A DNA stretch of 64,000 bases from Streptomyces sp. NRRL F-4489 (GCF_001509485.1 NZ_LLZI01000135.1:1-64000); one strand, 5' to 3'; counted from the stretch's first letter, positions 46,886 to 55,358 are shown. The notes: generated by a model not told the origin, from the sequence alone. Numbers and translations: made by a program.

Positions 46886-47364
46886 GGAAGTCCTCCTGCT
46901 GTCTGCGGCTTGTCGCCCGGCCCGGCTCACGACCGGTGTGGTGCGTGAGCCGGAGGTCCGGGCACGGACAGCAGCCGGCCGTACCGGCGGGGAAACGCCG
47001 AGGGGGCGGTCAGGGCTCGCTCACCGCGAGCGATGAGGGCCGTCGCGCTGCCGGGCTTCCCGCCCGGTCCCGAACGCGGGGACCGGGGGTGGCCGACCAC
47101 TGAAGCCCGCGGGGGATGGACGGCCCGCCAACCAGGCATTACCAGTAACCCAGAAGGGTTGTCGCCAGACAATGCCATTGACGCGGAGCCACTCGTTCGG
47201 CTCAGCGTGCGTTCCGGTGGAATGACAACCGATACGCCGGAACGGGGTCGGTCGCTCCACCGCCGTGACGGCCGGGCGGGGTGCGGAAGCCTGCCGGGGC
47301 CGTGAGCCGGACACGGCGAAGTGCCCGGGCCTGGGGCCCGGGCACTCACTTGATCACCCTGCGG
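46886..47364. other. Intergenic region with a partial leader copy
   Basis: No gene. 47130-47175 shares with copy C the stretch AGTAACCCA plus AGGGT and CAATGCC (as ..ACCAGTAACCCAGAAGGGTT.. ACAATGCC). It may be the promoter half of the same leader for the IPT gene; the other blocks are weak. Ends with the terminator of the next gene. Confidence 0.45.
47320..47346 (-). terminator. Terminator of the small secreted-protein gene
   Basis: AGTGCCCGGGCC (47320-47331) pairs with GGCCCGGGCACT (47335-47346), 3-nt loop, 19 bp after the stop at 47365. Confidence 0.75.
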
Positions 47365-47769
47365 TCAGCTGGCGTTGGCGAGGGCCTGGCTGATCGCCGA
47401 GGCCGTCGACCGCTCGGAGTCCAGGGCCGCGCCCGACGCCCCGAGCAGGTTGAACACCACCGCGGCCGCGTTGCTGGTCGTCGCGGTGAGGACGTTGGCG
47501 GTCACCGTCGAGGGCTGCCCGAGGCAGTCGACCGCGGCGGAGAGCAGCGAGGTCGCGGTGGACAGGTTGTGGTTGCGGGCCGCCGCGGTGTTGTTGACCT
47601 GGTCGGCCGAGATGGCGGCGTTGTTGGAGGACTGCGCGGCCTGGAGGTCGGTCACGCAGGCCGAGACGGCCACCCGGGCGGGGGCGGCGGCCGAGGCCAG
47701 GGGAGCGGCGCCCAGGACGAGAGCCGCCGCGAGGGTGGCCGTGCCTGTGACGATGCGGATGCGGTTCAT
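47365..47769 (-). CDS. Small secreted Ala/Ser-rich protein
   Basis: 134 aa. Clear Sec signal peptide (MNRIRIVTGTATLAAALVLGAAPLASAA, cleavage probably after ASA). The mature part is Ala/Asn/Ser/Thr-rich with two Cys (ACVTDLQ, VDCLGQP) that may form a disulfide. No enzyme motif; unrecognised. GGGAG 6 nt before the ATG. Behind leader copy B. Confidence 0.82.
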   Translation of the reverse strand: MNRIRIVTGTATLAAALVLGAAPLASAAAPARVAVSACVTDLQAAQSSNNAAISADQVNNTAAARNHNLSTATSLLSAAVDCLGQPSTVTANVLTATTSNAAAVVFNLLGASGAALDSERSTASAISQALANAS

Positions 47770-47836
47770 GTGGAACTCCCATGCGGAGGTGTCCTCGCCG
47801 AGTGGCGAGGCGGATTGGTACCGGGGGGAACGCCGG

Positions 47837-47980
47837 GCCCCTCTGCCGAGGGACCGCAGGGGAAGTGGCAACTGCCGCCAGAGGTTTGCCTGTTGAGGCG
47901 CGAGCGGGCGGGTGTCGGACGCCGACTTCCCGGAGAAAGGGTGGGCGACCCGCCGGTTCGGATGGGCCCAGTTAACCAAG
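47837..47980 (-). promoter_or_regulatory. Conserved two-block leader, copy B (secreted protein)
   Basis: Plus-strand view: block 2 CCCCTCTGCCGAGGG (47837-47851); block 1 from 47929 (CCCGGAGAAAGGGTGGGCG, CCGCCGGTTCGGATG, CAGTTAACC) to 47980. The gap to block 1 is about 76 nt. Block 2 ends 68 bp before the start codon of the secreted-protein gene. The rest of 47770-48083 holds no gene. Confidence 0.6.
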
Positions 47981-48083
47981 CCAGGCATCCCCCGCGTCAA
48001 GGAATTGCTCCACTTCACCCTATTGGAGCAACTCCCGCTGAGAATACGGCAGTTGGGGGACGGAGCAGGCGGCCGTCACCGGC

Positions 48084-49319
48084 TCAGCGCACCAACCGCT
48101 CGACCGCGGCGAGGACTTCCCCGGCCCCGTCCTCGGCGCCGATCAGCGCGGAGAGGCGCTGCGCGCGCTCGCGGTACCGCGGATCGCACACGGCCCGCCG
48201 TACGGCCTCCGCGAGCCGTTCCGGCGAGAGCCGCCGCACCGGCACCGCGCCGGGACTGACCCCGAGGGCCGTCAGACGGGACGCCCAGAACGGCTGGTCC
48301 AGGATCATCGGCACCGGCACCGCCGGCACCCCGGCCCGCAGTCCGGCCGCGGTGGTGCCCGCTCCCGCGTGGTGTATCACCGCCGACATGTGCGGCAGGA
48401 GCCGGTCGTGCGGCACCTCGCCGATCGTCAGCACGTCCGGGCCCCGGAGGGCCGGTCCGGCCGGGCCGGTCTGCACCACGCCGCGCACCCCGGCGAGCTT
48501 CAGGGCGCGGGCCACCAGGCGGCCGAGCTCTTCGGGGTCTCCGGGAGCCATGCTGCCGAAACCGACGAATACCGGTGGCGGGCCGGAGTGCAGGAATTCC
48601 ACCAGCCCGGCGTCCGGCGTCCAGTCGGGATCGGACGCCGGCCACCAGTACCCCACCACCTCCATGCCCGGCCGCCAGTCGGCGGGTCTGCGCACCACCC
48701 TGGGGCTGAAACCGTGGCACACGGGCGTCATCGCCCGGCGCAGCGCGACGGCTTCCGCCGTGACCCCCATCCGCCGCCGCAAGTACCGCACCGCCGGGGC
48801 GAAGACGTGGTCCAGCACTGCCTGGGCACCGCGGCCCGCGGCCAGGTTGCCCAGCGGACCGAGCGCGGGAACGCGGTGTATGACCGGGGGGAACTCCCGG
48901 GTCGGCGCCAGCGGCTGGAGGAAGACCCCCGCGCTGGGCAGCCCCAGCCCTTCCGCCGCCACCAGCGCCAGGGGCGCCAGGCTGCTGGAGTACAGCAGCG
49001 CCTCCGCGCCGCCCGCGCAGGCGTCCGCCAGCGCGTCGGCCATCACCGGCCCCAGGTCCCGTACCAGCCGTATCTGCTCGATGCCGGACAGGCCGGGCCT
49101 CCTGGTCGGTGCGCGGTGTCCGCGGTGCGGGGCCCGCGCCGCCGGACCGCGGTCGAGCGGCAGCGGCAGGAAGCCCAGCCCGCAACGGCGGACCAGGCCG
49201 GCGTACCGCTCGTGGGTGGCGACCACGACCTCGTGCCCGGCCGCCGACAGACGCACTCCTAAGCCGGTGTACGGTGCCACGTCCCCATACGAACCGGCGG
49301 ACGCGATGAGCGTGCGCAC
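48084..49319 (-). CDS. GT1-family glycosyltransferase (nucleotide-sugar dependent)
   Basis: 411 aa, GT-B fold. N-terminal acceptor half (SAGSYGDVAPYTGLGVRLSAAGHEV); C-terminal donor half with GFGSMAPGDPEEL, IGEVPHDRLLPHMSAVIHHAGAGTTAAGLRAGVPAVPVPMILDQPFWASRL in outline (HHAGAGTT donor motif, DQPFW). Relatives glycosylate antibiotics, sterols or lipids. GTG 49317-49319 has GAGGAG 6 nt upstream. It could act on the PKS product or a sterol-like acceptor. Confidence 0.92.
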   Translation of the reverse strand: MRTLIASAGSYGDVAPYTGLGVRLSAAGHEVVVATHERYAGLVRRCGLGFLPLPLDRGPAARAPHRGHRAPTRRPGLSGIEQIRLVRDLGPVMADALADACAGGAEALLYSSSLAPLALVAAEGLGLPSAGVFLQPLAPTREFPPVIHRVPALGPLGNLAAGRGAQAVLDHVFAPAVRYLRRRMGVTAEAVALRRAMTPVCHGFSPRVVRRPADWRPGMEVVGYWWPASDPDWTPDAGLVEFLHSGPPPVFVGFGSMAPGDPEELGRLVARALKLAGVRGVVQTGPAGPALRGPDVLTIGEVPHDRLLPHMSAVIHHAGAGTTAAGLRAGVPAVPVPMILDQPFWASRLTALGVSPGAVPVRRLSPERLAEAVRRAVCDPRYRERAQRLSALIGAEDGAGEVLAAVERLVR

Positions 49320-49388
49320 GGCCAACTCCTCTCGGCCGCCGACCGCTTGTCCCCCGGGCGGTGGCGGCGGTCGGCCCGCACCCGGCGC

Positions 49389-50780
49389 TCAGATCACCGG
49401 TGGCGGGACGCGGGTGAAGGTCACAGCGGCGCTGGTTCCGCCGGGGGCGGTGACCGTGACGCCGACCGGTCCCGCGGGCCCGGGCGGGGCCACGGCGGTG
49501 ACCGCGGTGTCGGAGACCACGGTGAACGCGGCGGGGACGGTACCGAACCGCACCGAGGTGGTCGCGCCGAGCCCACTGCCGGTGAGGGTGACGGTCTCGC
49601 CACCGGACAACGGCCCCTGGGCCGGGCTCAGCGCGCTGAGTACGGGCGCCCCGAGGTACAGATAGGAGACTCCGCCGCCGGTCCCTCCGGGGGTGGTGAC
49701 GGTGACCGGGACCGCGCCCGCCGTGGAGCCGGGCGGCACGACGGCGGTGATGGCGGTGTCCGAGACGACGGTGAAGGACGACGCGGCCGTTGACCCGAAC
49801 CGCACCGCGGTCGCGCCGAGGAGATGGCTCCCGGTGAGCGTCACGGTGTTGCCGCCGGCCAGCGGGCCGGAGCCGGGCTGGACATCGTTGAGGACGGGGA
49901 CCGCGACGTAGAAGTAGGTGACGCCCGGGGAGCTCGTTCCGCCGGGCCCGGTGACCGTGATCTGGACCGGTCCGGGCAGCCCCGCCGGTACGACGGCGCT
50001 GATCGTGGTCGGGGAGACCACCGAGAAGGCGGTGGCCGGCGTGGCGCCGAAGGTGACCGCGGTCGCCCCGGAGAAGTTGCTGCCGGTCAAGGTCACCGTG
50101 TTCCCGCCGGAGAGCGGCCCCTGGTTCGGGCTCACGGCGCTCACGGCGGGGACCGTCGCGTAGGTGTACGCCAGCCCGTTGCTGGTCCCGCCCGGTGTCG
50201 TCACCGTGATCTGCACGGTCCCCGAACCCGCCGGGGCCACCGCCGTGACCTGGGTGTCGGAGACCACCGTGAAGGACGACGCGGGGGTCGACCCGAACCG
50301 CACCGCCGTCGCGCCGGACAGCCCCGCCCCGGTCAGCGTCACCGGCGTCCCGCCCGACGGAGGGCCGGACGACGGCGCCACCGAGCTCAGCACCGGCCCC
50401 GACACCTGGGTGTACGCGTAGGTGACGAACTGCGAGCTGGTGCCCGAGGCGGTGGTCACGGTGACTTGGACGGCCCCGGTCCCGGCGGGGGCGATGGCGG
50501 TGATCCGGGTGTCGGAAACGACGGTGAAGGACGGCGACCGGTTCGCGCCGAAGCGGACCTCGGTGGCTCCGGTGAAGTTCGTGCCGTTCACCGTCACGCT
50601 GTTCCCTCCCCCGAGCGGCCCCGAGGCGGGCGACAGGGAGGAGACCGCGGGTGGTGCCGCGGCGGCCGGTGCGGACGATGTGCTGGAGGGGTGGCGGGAT
50701 GCGCTCAAGGGGATCGGCTCCTCGTGCTGCTGGTCGGCCGGCGCCCGTACCGGGTCCGGCCCGGGGTGGCTGGTGTTCAT
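49389..50780 (-). CDS. IPT/TIG-repeat protein (five repeats)
   Basis: 463 aa. About 45 residues of unstructured Pro/Ser/His-rich leader, then five tandem Ig-like units, each starting with SPASGPLGGGNSVTV or a close variant (SSGPPSGGTPVTL, NQGPLSGGNTVTL, GSGPLAGGNTVTL, AQGPLSGGETVTL) and carrying VRFGxxPAxxFTVVSDTxITAVxPxG. The repeats are nearly identical, implying recent duplication. No signal peptide. Follows the three-repeat gene on the same strand. Confidence 0.92.
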   Translation of the reverse strand: MNTSHPGPDPVRAPADQQHEEPIPLSASRHPSSTSSAPAAAAPPAVSSLSPASGPLGGGNSVTVNGTNFTGATEVRFGANRSPSFTVVSDTRITAIAPAGTGAVQVTVTTASGTSSQFVTYAYTQVSGPVLSSVAPSSGPPSGGTPVTLTGAGLSGATAVRFGSTPASSFTVVSDTQVTAVAPAGSGTVQITVTTPGGTSNGLAYTYATVPAVSAVSPNQGPLSGGNTVTLTGSNFSGATAVTFGATPATAFSVVSPTTISAVVPAGLPGPVQITVTGPGGTSSPGVTYFYVAVPVLNDVQPGSGPLAGGNTVTLTGSHLLGATAVRFGSTAASSFTVVSDTAITAVVPPGSTAGAVPVTVTTPGGTGGGVSYLYLGAPVLSALSPAQGPLSGGETVTLTGSGLGATTSVRFGTVPAAFTVVSDTAVTAVAPPGPAGPVGVTVTAPGGTSAAVTFTRVPPPVI

Positions 50781-50793
50781 GGAGCGAGAAGGC

Positions 50794-50838
50794 GCGGGGA
50801 CCTGCCCAGGGGGTGGAGGGGGGCGGACAGGTCCCCGC
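50794..50838 (-). terminator. Long-loop hairpin between two IPT genes
   Basis: GCGGGGACCTG (50794-50804) pairs with CAGGTCCCCGC (50828-50838), loop 23 nt. Between the stop of the upstream IPT gene and the start of the next; it may terminate or attenuate. Confidence 0.55.
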
Positions 50839-50877
50839 GCTGCCCGGCCGGACGGCCGGGCTCAGCGACCCGGATCG

Positions 50878-51621
50878 CTAGATGCCGGGCCCTGCGGTGT
50901 ACGTGAAGGCTCCGATGGCGGTCGCGGACCCGCCGGTCGTGGTGACCACGACGTCCACGGTGCCGGCGGCGCCGGGCGGGGTGACGGCCGAAACGACGGT
51001 GTCGCTGATCACGGTGAACGGCGCCGGTACCCCGTTGAAGGTGACCGACTGCGTGGTGGTCAGGCCGGTGCCGGTGATCGCCACCGGCGTTCCGCCGGAC
51101 GTCGGTCCGGCCGCGGGCAGCACGGTGGCGATGGTCGGTGCGTCGACGTAGGTGTACGTGAACCCGTTGTTGGTGCCGCCCGCGGTGGTCACGCTGACGC
51201 CGACCGACCCGGGTCCTGCACCGGGCGGCACGACGACGGTGAGCTGGCTGTCGTTCACCACGGTCGGCACGGCGGTGGCGGCGCCGAAGGCCACCGAGGT
51301 GGCGGTGGACAGGCCGGTGCCGTTGATGGTGACCGTGTTGCCGCCCCCGGTGACCCCGGAGATCGGGCTGATGCTCGACTTGAACGGGGCGCCCACGTAG
51401 TAGAACGGCAGCGGGTTGCTGGTGCCGCCCGCGGTGGTCACCGTGACGTTGACGGTCCCCGTCCCGGAGGGGGAGATCACCGTGACCGAGGTCGCGGTGT
51501 TGGCGGTGATCGTCGCCAGCTTGGAGCCGAAGTGGACGGCGGTGGCGCCGGCGAGGTTCGTGCCGGTGATGGTGACGGTTGTTCCGCCGCCGGTGGAGCC
51601 TTGGTTGGGAGAAATGGGCAT
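50878..51621 (-). CDS. IPT/TIG-repeat protein (three repeats)
   Basis: 247 aa. Starts directly in the first repeat (MPISPNQGSTGGGTTVTITGTNL), then ISPISGVTGGGNTVTINGTGL and VLPAAGPTSGGTPVAITGTGL. No signal peptide, no anchor. AAGGAG 7 nt before ATG 51621. Lies between a secreted beta-helix gene and the five-repeat gene, all on the minus strand. Confidence 0.92.
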   Translation of the reverse strand: MPISPNQGSTGGGTTVTITGTNLAGATAVHFGSKLATITANTATSVTVISPSGTGTVNVTVTTAGGTSNPLPFYYVGAPFKSSISPISGVTGGGNTVTINGTGLSTATSVAFGAATAVPTVVNDSQLTVVVPPGAGPGSVGVSVTTAGGTNNGFTYTYVDAPTIATVLPAAGPTSGGTPVAITGTGLTTTQSVTFNGVPAPFTVISDTVVSAVTPPGAAGTVDVVVTTTGGSATAIGAFTYTAGPGI

Positions 51622-51741
51622 GCGGGTCTCCTTGAGGTGTCGTCAGGACGAGTGGGGGCCCGCCGGGAGGGGCGCGCTCAGGCCGCCGCGAACGTGCGGC
51701 GCCGTGGCCGGTGGCGGGCCGGCGGTGCGGGTGCCGGGCCG

Positions 51742-52425
51742 TCAGCCCGTGCAGCCGGGAACGCTCCCCGCGGGGGCGCAGTTGTCCGGCGTATTCCCGC
51801 TGACATTGCTGACCAGCAGGCTGACCACGCCGGAGTTGCGGTAGATGCCGCCGCCGGCGGTGGTGGCGGAGTTCCCGGTGACGCCGCTGGCCGTCAGCGA
51901 CACCGTTCCGTTGTCGACGTAGATGCCCCCGCCGGCCACGGCGCTGTTGCCGGTGACCGAGCTGGACACCAGGGTCACCGCGCCACCCCGGTTGCTGATG
52001 CCGCCCCCCGGGTCGGGGGCCGGGGCGTTGCCGCCTCGGACGGTGATCGCGGCCAGGGAGAGCTGGCCGTTGGTTCCCGGGACGTTCGCGTCCCCCTGCA
52101 CCTCGAGCACCCGGAACGGTGGTGCCGAGGCAGCACGGGTGATGGTCGTCCCCAGTCCCGCCATGGTGATCGGGGTGGTGATGGGCGGCAGCCCGACCGG
52201 CCCGTCCGAGGCGCTGCCGTGCGCGCTGGTGAGCGTGTACGTGCAGAACGGAGCCAGGGCCAGGGTGTCCCCGCCTGCCGCGTTCGCCGCGTTGACGGCG
52301 GCCACCAGTGCGTTCTCATTGCACAGGACGGGTATCTGAGCGTGTGCGGTGGCCGGGGCGGCGGCCAGTACCGCGGTCAGGGAACAGAGCACGAGCGCGG
52401 AGCGAAGAGCACGAGCAGTTGGCAT
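51742..52425 (-). CDS. Secreted parallel beta-helix protein
   Basis: 227 aa with a Sec signal peptide (ALRSALVLCSLTAVLAAAPATAHA). The mature part has the start of a right-handed beta-helix as in polymorphic/pectate-lyase-like proteins: LVAAVNAANAAGGDTLALAPFCTYTL, then stacked coils GGGISNRGGAVTLVSSSVTGNSA, GGGIYVDNGTVSLTASGVTGNSA, GGGIYRNSGVVSLLVSNVSGNT. Four Cys. Probably a surface or adhesin-like protein without catalytic residues. Behind leader copy C. Confidence 0.9.
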   Translation of the reverse strand: MPTARALRSALVLCSLTAVLAAAPATAHAQIPVLCNENALVAAVNAANAAGGDTLALAPFCTYTLTSAHGSASDGPVGLPPITTPITMAGLGTTITRAASAPPFRVLEVQGDANVPGTNGQLSLAAITVRGGNAPAPDPGGGISNRGGAVTLVSSSVTGNSAVAGGGIYVDNGTVSLTASGVTGNSATTAGGGIYRNSGVVSLLVSNVSGNTPDNCAPAGSVPGCTG

Positions 52426-52766
52426 GATGCCCCCAGGCGGTCATGCGAGCCGGTGCTCCCGCCGTGTCCGCAGAAGGCACGGGCGGTGGAAGCACATCCT
52501 CTGCCGAGGAAACCTGCGCGGCATCGCCCTCGAACCGGTGCGGGGCTGGTACTCCAAACCGGGAAGCGAACAGGGACCGCCGTCACTTGCTCCCCCGGAG
52601 AAGATGGGCGGCTCACCGGATTGGACGCCCTCAGTAACCCATCAGGGTGGCAAGGCGGGCAATGCCCCCGATCCCCTATCACCCGGATGGCCCCGCGCGA
52701 AGGTTGCGTTGCCCGGCCGGGCCGGTGCGTTGCCTTGGCGCCGGCGTCAACGTTTAGCGTCCTCGT
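52426..52766. other. Divergent leader region
   Basis: No gene. Holds leader copy C for the beta-helix gene (minus) and the promoter of the MerR gene (plus). Confidence 0.5.
52498..52640 (-). promoter_or_regulatory. Conserved two-block leader, copy C (beta-helix protein)
   Basis: Plus-strand view: block 2 CCTCTGCCGAGG (52498-52509); block 1 from about 52592 (CCCCCGGAGAAGATGGGCGG, CTCACCGGATTGGACG, CAGTAACCC) to 52640. The gap is 82 nt. Beyond it, ATCAGGGTGGC and GGGCAATGCC resemble the segment upstream of the 46885 IPT gene. Confidence 0.6.
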
Positions 52767-53159
52767 ATGCGCATCGGTGAGCTTGCGGAACGGGCCGGGG
52801 TCAGCACCCGGACCCTGCGGTACTACGAGTCCCGGGGCCTGCTGCCGGCACGGCGAGCGGTCAACGGGTACCGGGTGTACGACGACGAGGACCTGCGCCT
52901 GGTCGCGCAGATCCGCACGTTGCAGGACTTCGGATTCGGCCTGGACGAGACCCGGCCGTTCGTGGAGTGCCTGCGGGCGGGGCACCCGCAGGGGGACTCC
53001 TGCCCGGCGTCACTCGATCAGTACCGCCGCAAGATCGACGAACTCGACGCGCTGATCGGCCAGTTGAACTCGGTACGCGACCAGGTGGCCGCGGAACTGG
53101 TGCGGGCGGAGGCGGACTTGCCCGGCGGACCGGCACCGCGCTGCGAGATGAGGGGATGA
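52767..53159 (+). CDS. MerR-family regulator
   Basis: 130 aa: MRIGELAERAGVSTRTLRYYESRGLL HTH, NGYRVYDDEDLRLVAQIRTLQDFGF wing, then a coiled-coil dimer helix. A single Cys (GDSCPAS) is in the effector region; no CxxC metal site. Directly upstream of a thioredoxin gene, so thiol or oxidant sensing is plausible but unproven. Confidence 0.92.
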   Translation: MRIGELAERAGVSTRTLRYYESRGLLPARRAVNGYRVYDDEDLRLVAQIRTLQDFGFGLDETRPFVECLRAGHPQGDSCPASLDQYRRKIDELDALIGQLNSVRDQVAAELVRAEADLPGGPAPRCEMRG

Positions 53160-53163
53160 GGGG

Positions 53164-53583
53164 ATGACCATGGAGAACGGGACCGGGGCACTGCGGGAGG
53201 TCACCGACGCCACCTTCCACGAGGAGGTGCTCAACTCCGGCCTTCCGGTGCTGGTGGAGTTCACCGCCGACTGGTGCCCGCCCTGCCGCCAGATGGCGCC
53301 GGTCCTGCACGCCGTCGCGGAAGAGGAGCGCGACCGGCTCAAGGTCGTCCAGATCGATGTGGACACCAGCCCGCGGACCACCCTCTCCTACGCCGTGCGA
53401 TCGGCGCCCACGTTCATGGTGTTCCGCGACGGAGAACCGGTGCGGTCCATGGTGGGCGCCCGGTCGAAGCGCAGGCTGCTCCAGGAACTCGCCGAGGTGC
53501 AGCGGGAGGATCAGTCCGACTCCACCGGAGGGGCCACACTTCCGATCCTGCCCGCGGCAGAACTCCGTGCATTAGCCACGTAG
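53164..53583 (+). CDS. Thioredoxin
   Basis: 139 aa. Active site FTADWCPPCRQMAP (WCPPC instead of the common WCGPC), cis-Pro loop VRSAPTFMVFRDGEPV. The C-terminus is extended by about 25 residues (QREDQSDSTGGATLPIL) beyond a normal thioredoxin. ATG 53164, or 53170 which has GAGGGG at a better distance. Four bases after the MerR stop: one transcript. Confidence 0.93.
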   Translation: MTMENGTGALREVTDATFHEEVLNSGLPVLVEFTADWCPPCRQMAPVLHAVAEEERDRLKVVQIDVDTSPRTTLSYAVRSAPTFMVFRDGEPVRSMVGARSKRRLLQELAEVQREDQSDSTGGATLPILPAAELRALAT

Positions 53584-53795
53584 AAAATCTATCGCGGTCG
53601 CAGTAGACATTGGCCCGTTGCAGGGTTAGCTTTGTGGCGTAACCAGGAAGTCGGAGAAGGCGCGGCAGAGACGAACTGCCGTGCAGGTGTGAAGCAGGAC
53701 GCGGCCCCGCAAGGCCGCGAGCAGTACCCGCGGTATCCAGCAGTACAACCGAGTAACCGAAGGTAAAGGAGCAGAACGCCATCAGGATCGCCCGG

Positions 53796-53939
53796 GTGAG
53801 GAAGCAGTCCGCCCGGGTACCGCAGGCCCCGATTGGAAGGTGGTCCCCGGTCACGCAACCGCGATCCCCGCAGCCCCGCCCTCCCAGGCGGTGCCTGCGG
53901 AAGCAAAGAGCCGGCGCGGTCAGCCGGCAGATGGTGTGA
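53796..53939 (+). CDS. Possible basic leader peptide
   Basis: About 47 residues from GTG 53796, very rich in Arg/Pro/Gln ([10 protein letters not shown] ... [12 protein letters not shown]). A strong AAAGGAG site lies at 53765-53771 and points to an ATC triplet at 53781, in the same frame, rather than to the GTG. So either initiation uses ATC, or this was an ATG now lost. It ends 7 nt before the palindrome at 53946. Speculative. Confidence 0.3.
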   Translation: MRKQSARVPQAPIGRWSPVTQPRSPQPRPPRRCLRKQRAGAVSRQMV

Positions 53940-53945
53940 AAGCTC

Positions 53946-53977
53946 GGGGCCCGGGTGCCGTACGGCACCCGGGCCCC
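53946..53977. terminator. 32-nt perfect palindrome, hairpin before the MerR-like gene
   Basis: GGGGCCCGGGTGCCG mirrors CGGCACCCGGGCCCC around TA, forming a very stable stem 29 bp before the start codon. It could be an attenuator after the leader peptide, the terminator of the thioredoxin transcript, or an operator. Confidence 0.6.
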
Positions 53978-54006
53978 CCGACGCGTCCCCCCGGAAGAAG
54001 AGGTCT

Positions 54007-54372
54007 ATGCCCCCTCGCAGTACCCGCCCCGCCACCCCCCTCGATGACGACGACTACCCCGCCTACACCATGGGCCGGGCCGCCGAGATGCTCGGCACCA
54101 CCCCCGCCTTCCTCCGCGCCCTGGGCGAGCACCGCCTGATCACCCCGCTGCGCTCCGAAGGCGGCCACCGCCGCTACTCCCGCTACCAGCTGCGCATCGC
54201 CGCCCGCGCCCGCGAACTCGTCGACCAGGGCACCCCCATCGAGGCCGCCTGCCGCATCGTCATCCTCGAGGACCAACTCGAAGAAGCCCAGCGCATCAAC
54301 GAGCAACTGCGCGGCGGACACGGCGAGACGCAACCGGACGCGCAGCGCGGGCGGGACAGCGGGCATCGCTGA
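54007..54372 (+). CDS. MerR-like HTH regulator
   Basis: 121 aa: [53 protein letters not shown] in outline, the MerR winged HTH; then a short helix [22 protein letters not shown]. No effector domain, so it resembles stand-alone MerR-type proteins linked with stress control in streptomycetes. AGAGG precedes the ATG. Long leader upstream. Confidence 0.85.
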   Translation: MPPRSTRPATPLDDDDYPAYTMGRAAEMLGTTPAFLRALGEHRLITPLRSEGGHRRYSRYQLRIAARARELVDQGTPIEAACRIVILEDQLEEAQRINEQLRGGHGETQPDAQRGRDSGHR

Positions 54373-54381
54373 CGCGAGGTG

Positions 54382-55341
54382 TCACCGCCGGGGCCCGGGA
54401 CGCCTGCGGGCGGCCGTCAGGGGCACGGGCGCGACCCCGGGCACCACGGTGTTGGAGACCGTGCCGATGCCTTCGACGGTGAGCGTGACGGTGTCGCCGG
54501 GCTTCAGCGGCGGCGGTGACTGCTCGCCCCGTACGCCCCAGAGTTCGGCGAGGCAGCCGCCGTTGCCGCAGGTGCCCGAGCCCAGGACGTCACCGGGCCG
54601 GACCCAGGTGCCGCGGGAGGCGTACGCCGCCATCTCCTCGAAGGTCCAGCTCATGTGGGACAGCAGGTCGCGGCCGACGACCTCGCCGTTGACCGCGGCG
54701 GTCAGGGCCAGGCACAGGAAGCCGTCGGAGTCGCGATACGGCTCCAGTTCGTCGGCGGTGACGAGGTACGGGCCGAGCGTGGTGGCGGTGTCCTTGCCCT
54801 TGCAGGGGCCCAGGCCGACCGCCATCTCGGCGGACTGGAGGTCGCGGGCCGACCAGTCGTTGAAGACGGTGTAGCCGATGATGTGGTCGCGGGCCTGCCC
54901 GGGGGTGAGATCGCGGCCCGCGCGGCCGATGACGGCGGCCACTTCGAGCTCGAAGTCGAGGACGGCGGAACCAGGCGGCACGGGGACATCGTCGTAGGGG
55001 CCGATGACGGCGTACGGGTTGGTGAAGTAGAAGGCCGGGGCCTGGTACCACTGGTCCGGTACGCCGGCGGTGCCGTCGACGGAGCGGCGGACGCCCGCCA
55101 CGTGCTCCTCGAAGGTGACGAAGTCCCGTACGGTCGGCGGCTGGAGGGGCGGCAGCAGCGCCACGTCCGGCAGCCGCGGGCCCTCGGGTGCGCCGAGCGC
55201 CGCGGCGCCCGCCTCGTGGAGACGGCCGGCGCGCAGCAGGTCGAGGAGTGAGTCGTGGCCGGGGACGGGGTGCAGGCGGCCGCCGTCCCCGACGACGCCG
55301 AGGCGCGGGCGGCCGAGGTGTGCGTAACTGGCGAAGCGCAT
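54382..55341 (-). CDS. Fumarylacetoacetate hydrolase (FAH) family protein
   Basis: 319 aa. Metal-binding core DFELEVAAVIGRAGRDLTPGQA, GYTVFNDWSARDLQ, GKDTATTLGPYLV, and GDVLGSGTCGNGGCLAELWG near the end, then DTVTLTVEGIGTVSN. Family members hydrolyse or decarboxylate beta-diketo acids after aromatic ring cleavage. Last gene of the catabolic operon; ATG 55341 (upstream extension lacks a site). Confidence 0.92.
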   Translation of the reverse strand: MRFASYAHLGRPRLGVVGDGGRLHPVPGHDSLLDLLRAGRLHEAGAAALGAPEGPRLPDVALLPPLQPPTVRDFVTFEEHVAGVRRSVDGTAGVPDQWYQAPAFYFTNPYAVIGPYDDVPVPPGSAVLDFELEVAAVIGRAGRDLTPGQARDHIIGYTVFNDWSARDLQSAEMAVGLGPCKGKDTATTLGPYLVTADELEPYRDSDGFLCLALTAAVNGEVVGRDLLSHMSWTFEEMAAYASRGTWVRPGDVLGSGTCGNGGCLAELWGVRGEQSPPPLKPGDTVTLTVEGIGTVSNTVVPGVAPVPLTAARRRPGPRR

Positions 55342-55358
55342 GAGGGCTCCAGGGCGGG

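Larger units (their letters stand above)
53584..54006. other. Long leader of the downstream MerR-like gene
   Basis: No large gene. Starts AT-rich (GAAAATCTATCGCGG, likely promoter), has a GCGGCC/GGCCGC hairpin at about 53701-53718, AAAGGAG at 53765-53771 before a small basic reading frame, and a 32-nt palindrome near the end. Confidence 0.5.

Noticed and set aside
47281..49665. A 794-codon plus-strand frame
   Set aside because: Antisense to the secreted-protein and glycosyltransferase genes; no family features.
49389..51621. Regularly spaced repeats that might suggest a CRISPR array
   Set aside because: They are coding repeats (IPT domains about 85 residues long), not short palindromic repeats with unique spacers.
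44485..52640. Leader blocks as a known riboswitch (c-di-AMP ydaO, cobalamin, SAM)
   Set aside because: The conserved core strings of those classes as I know them are not present on either strand; left as an unknown element.
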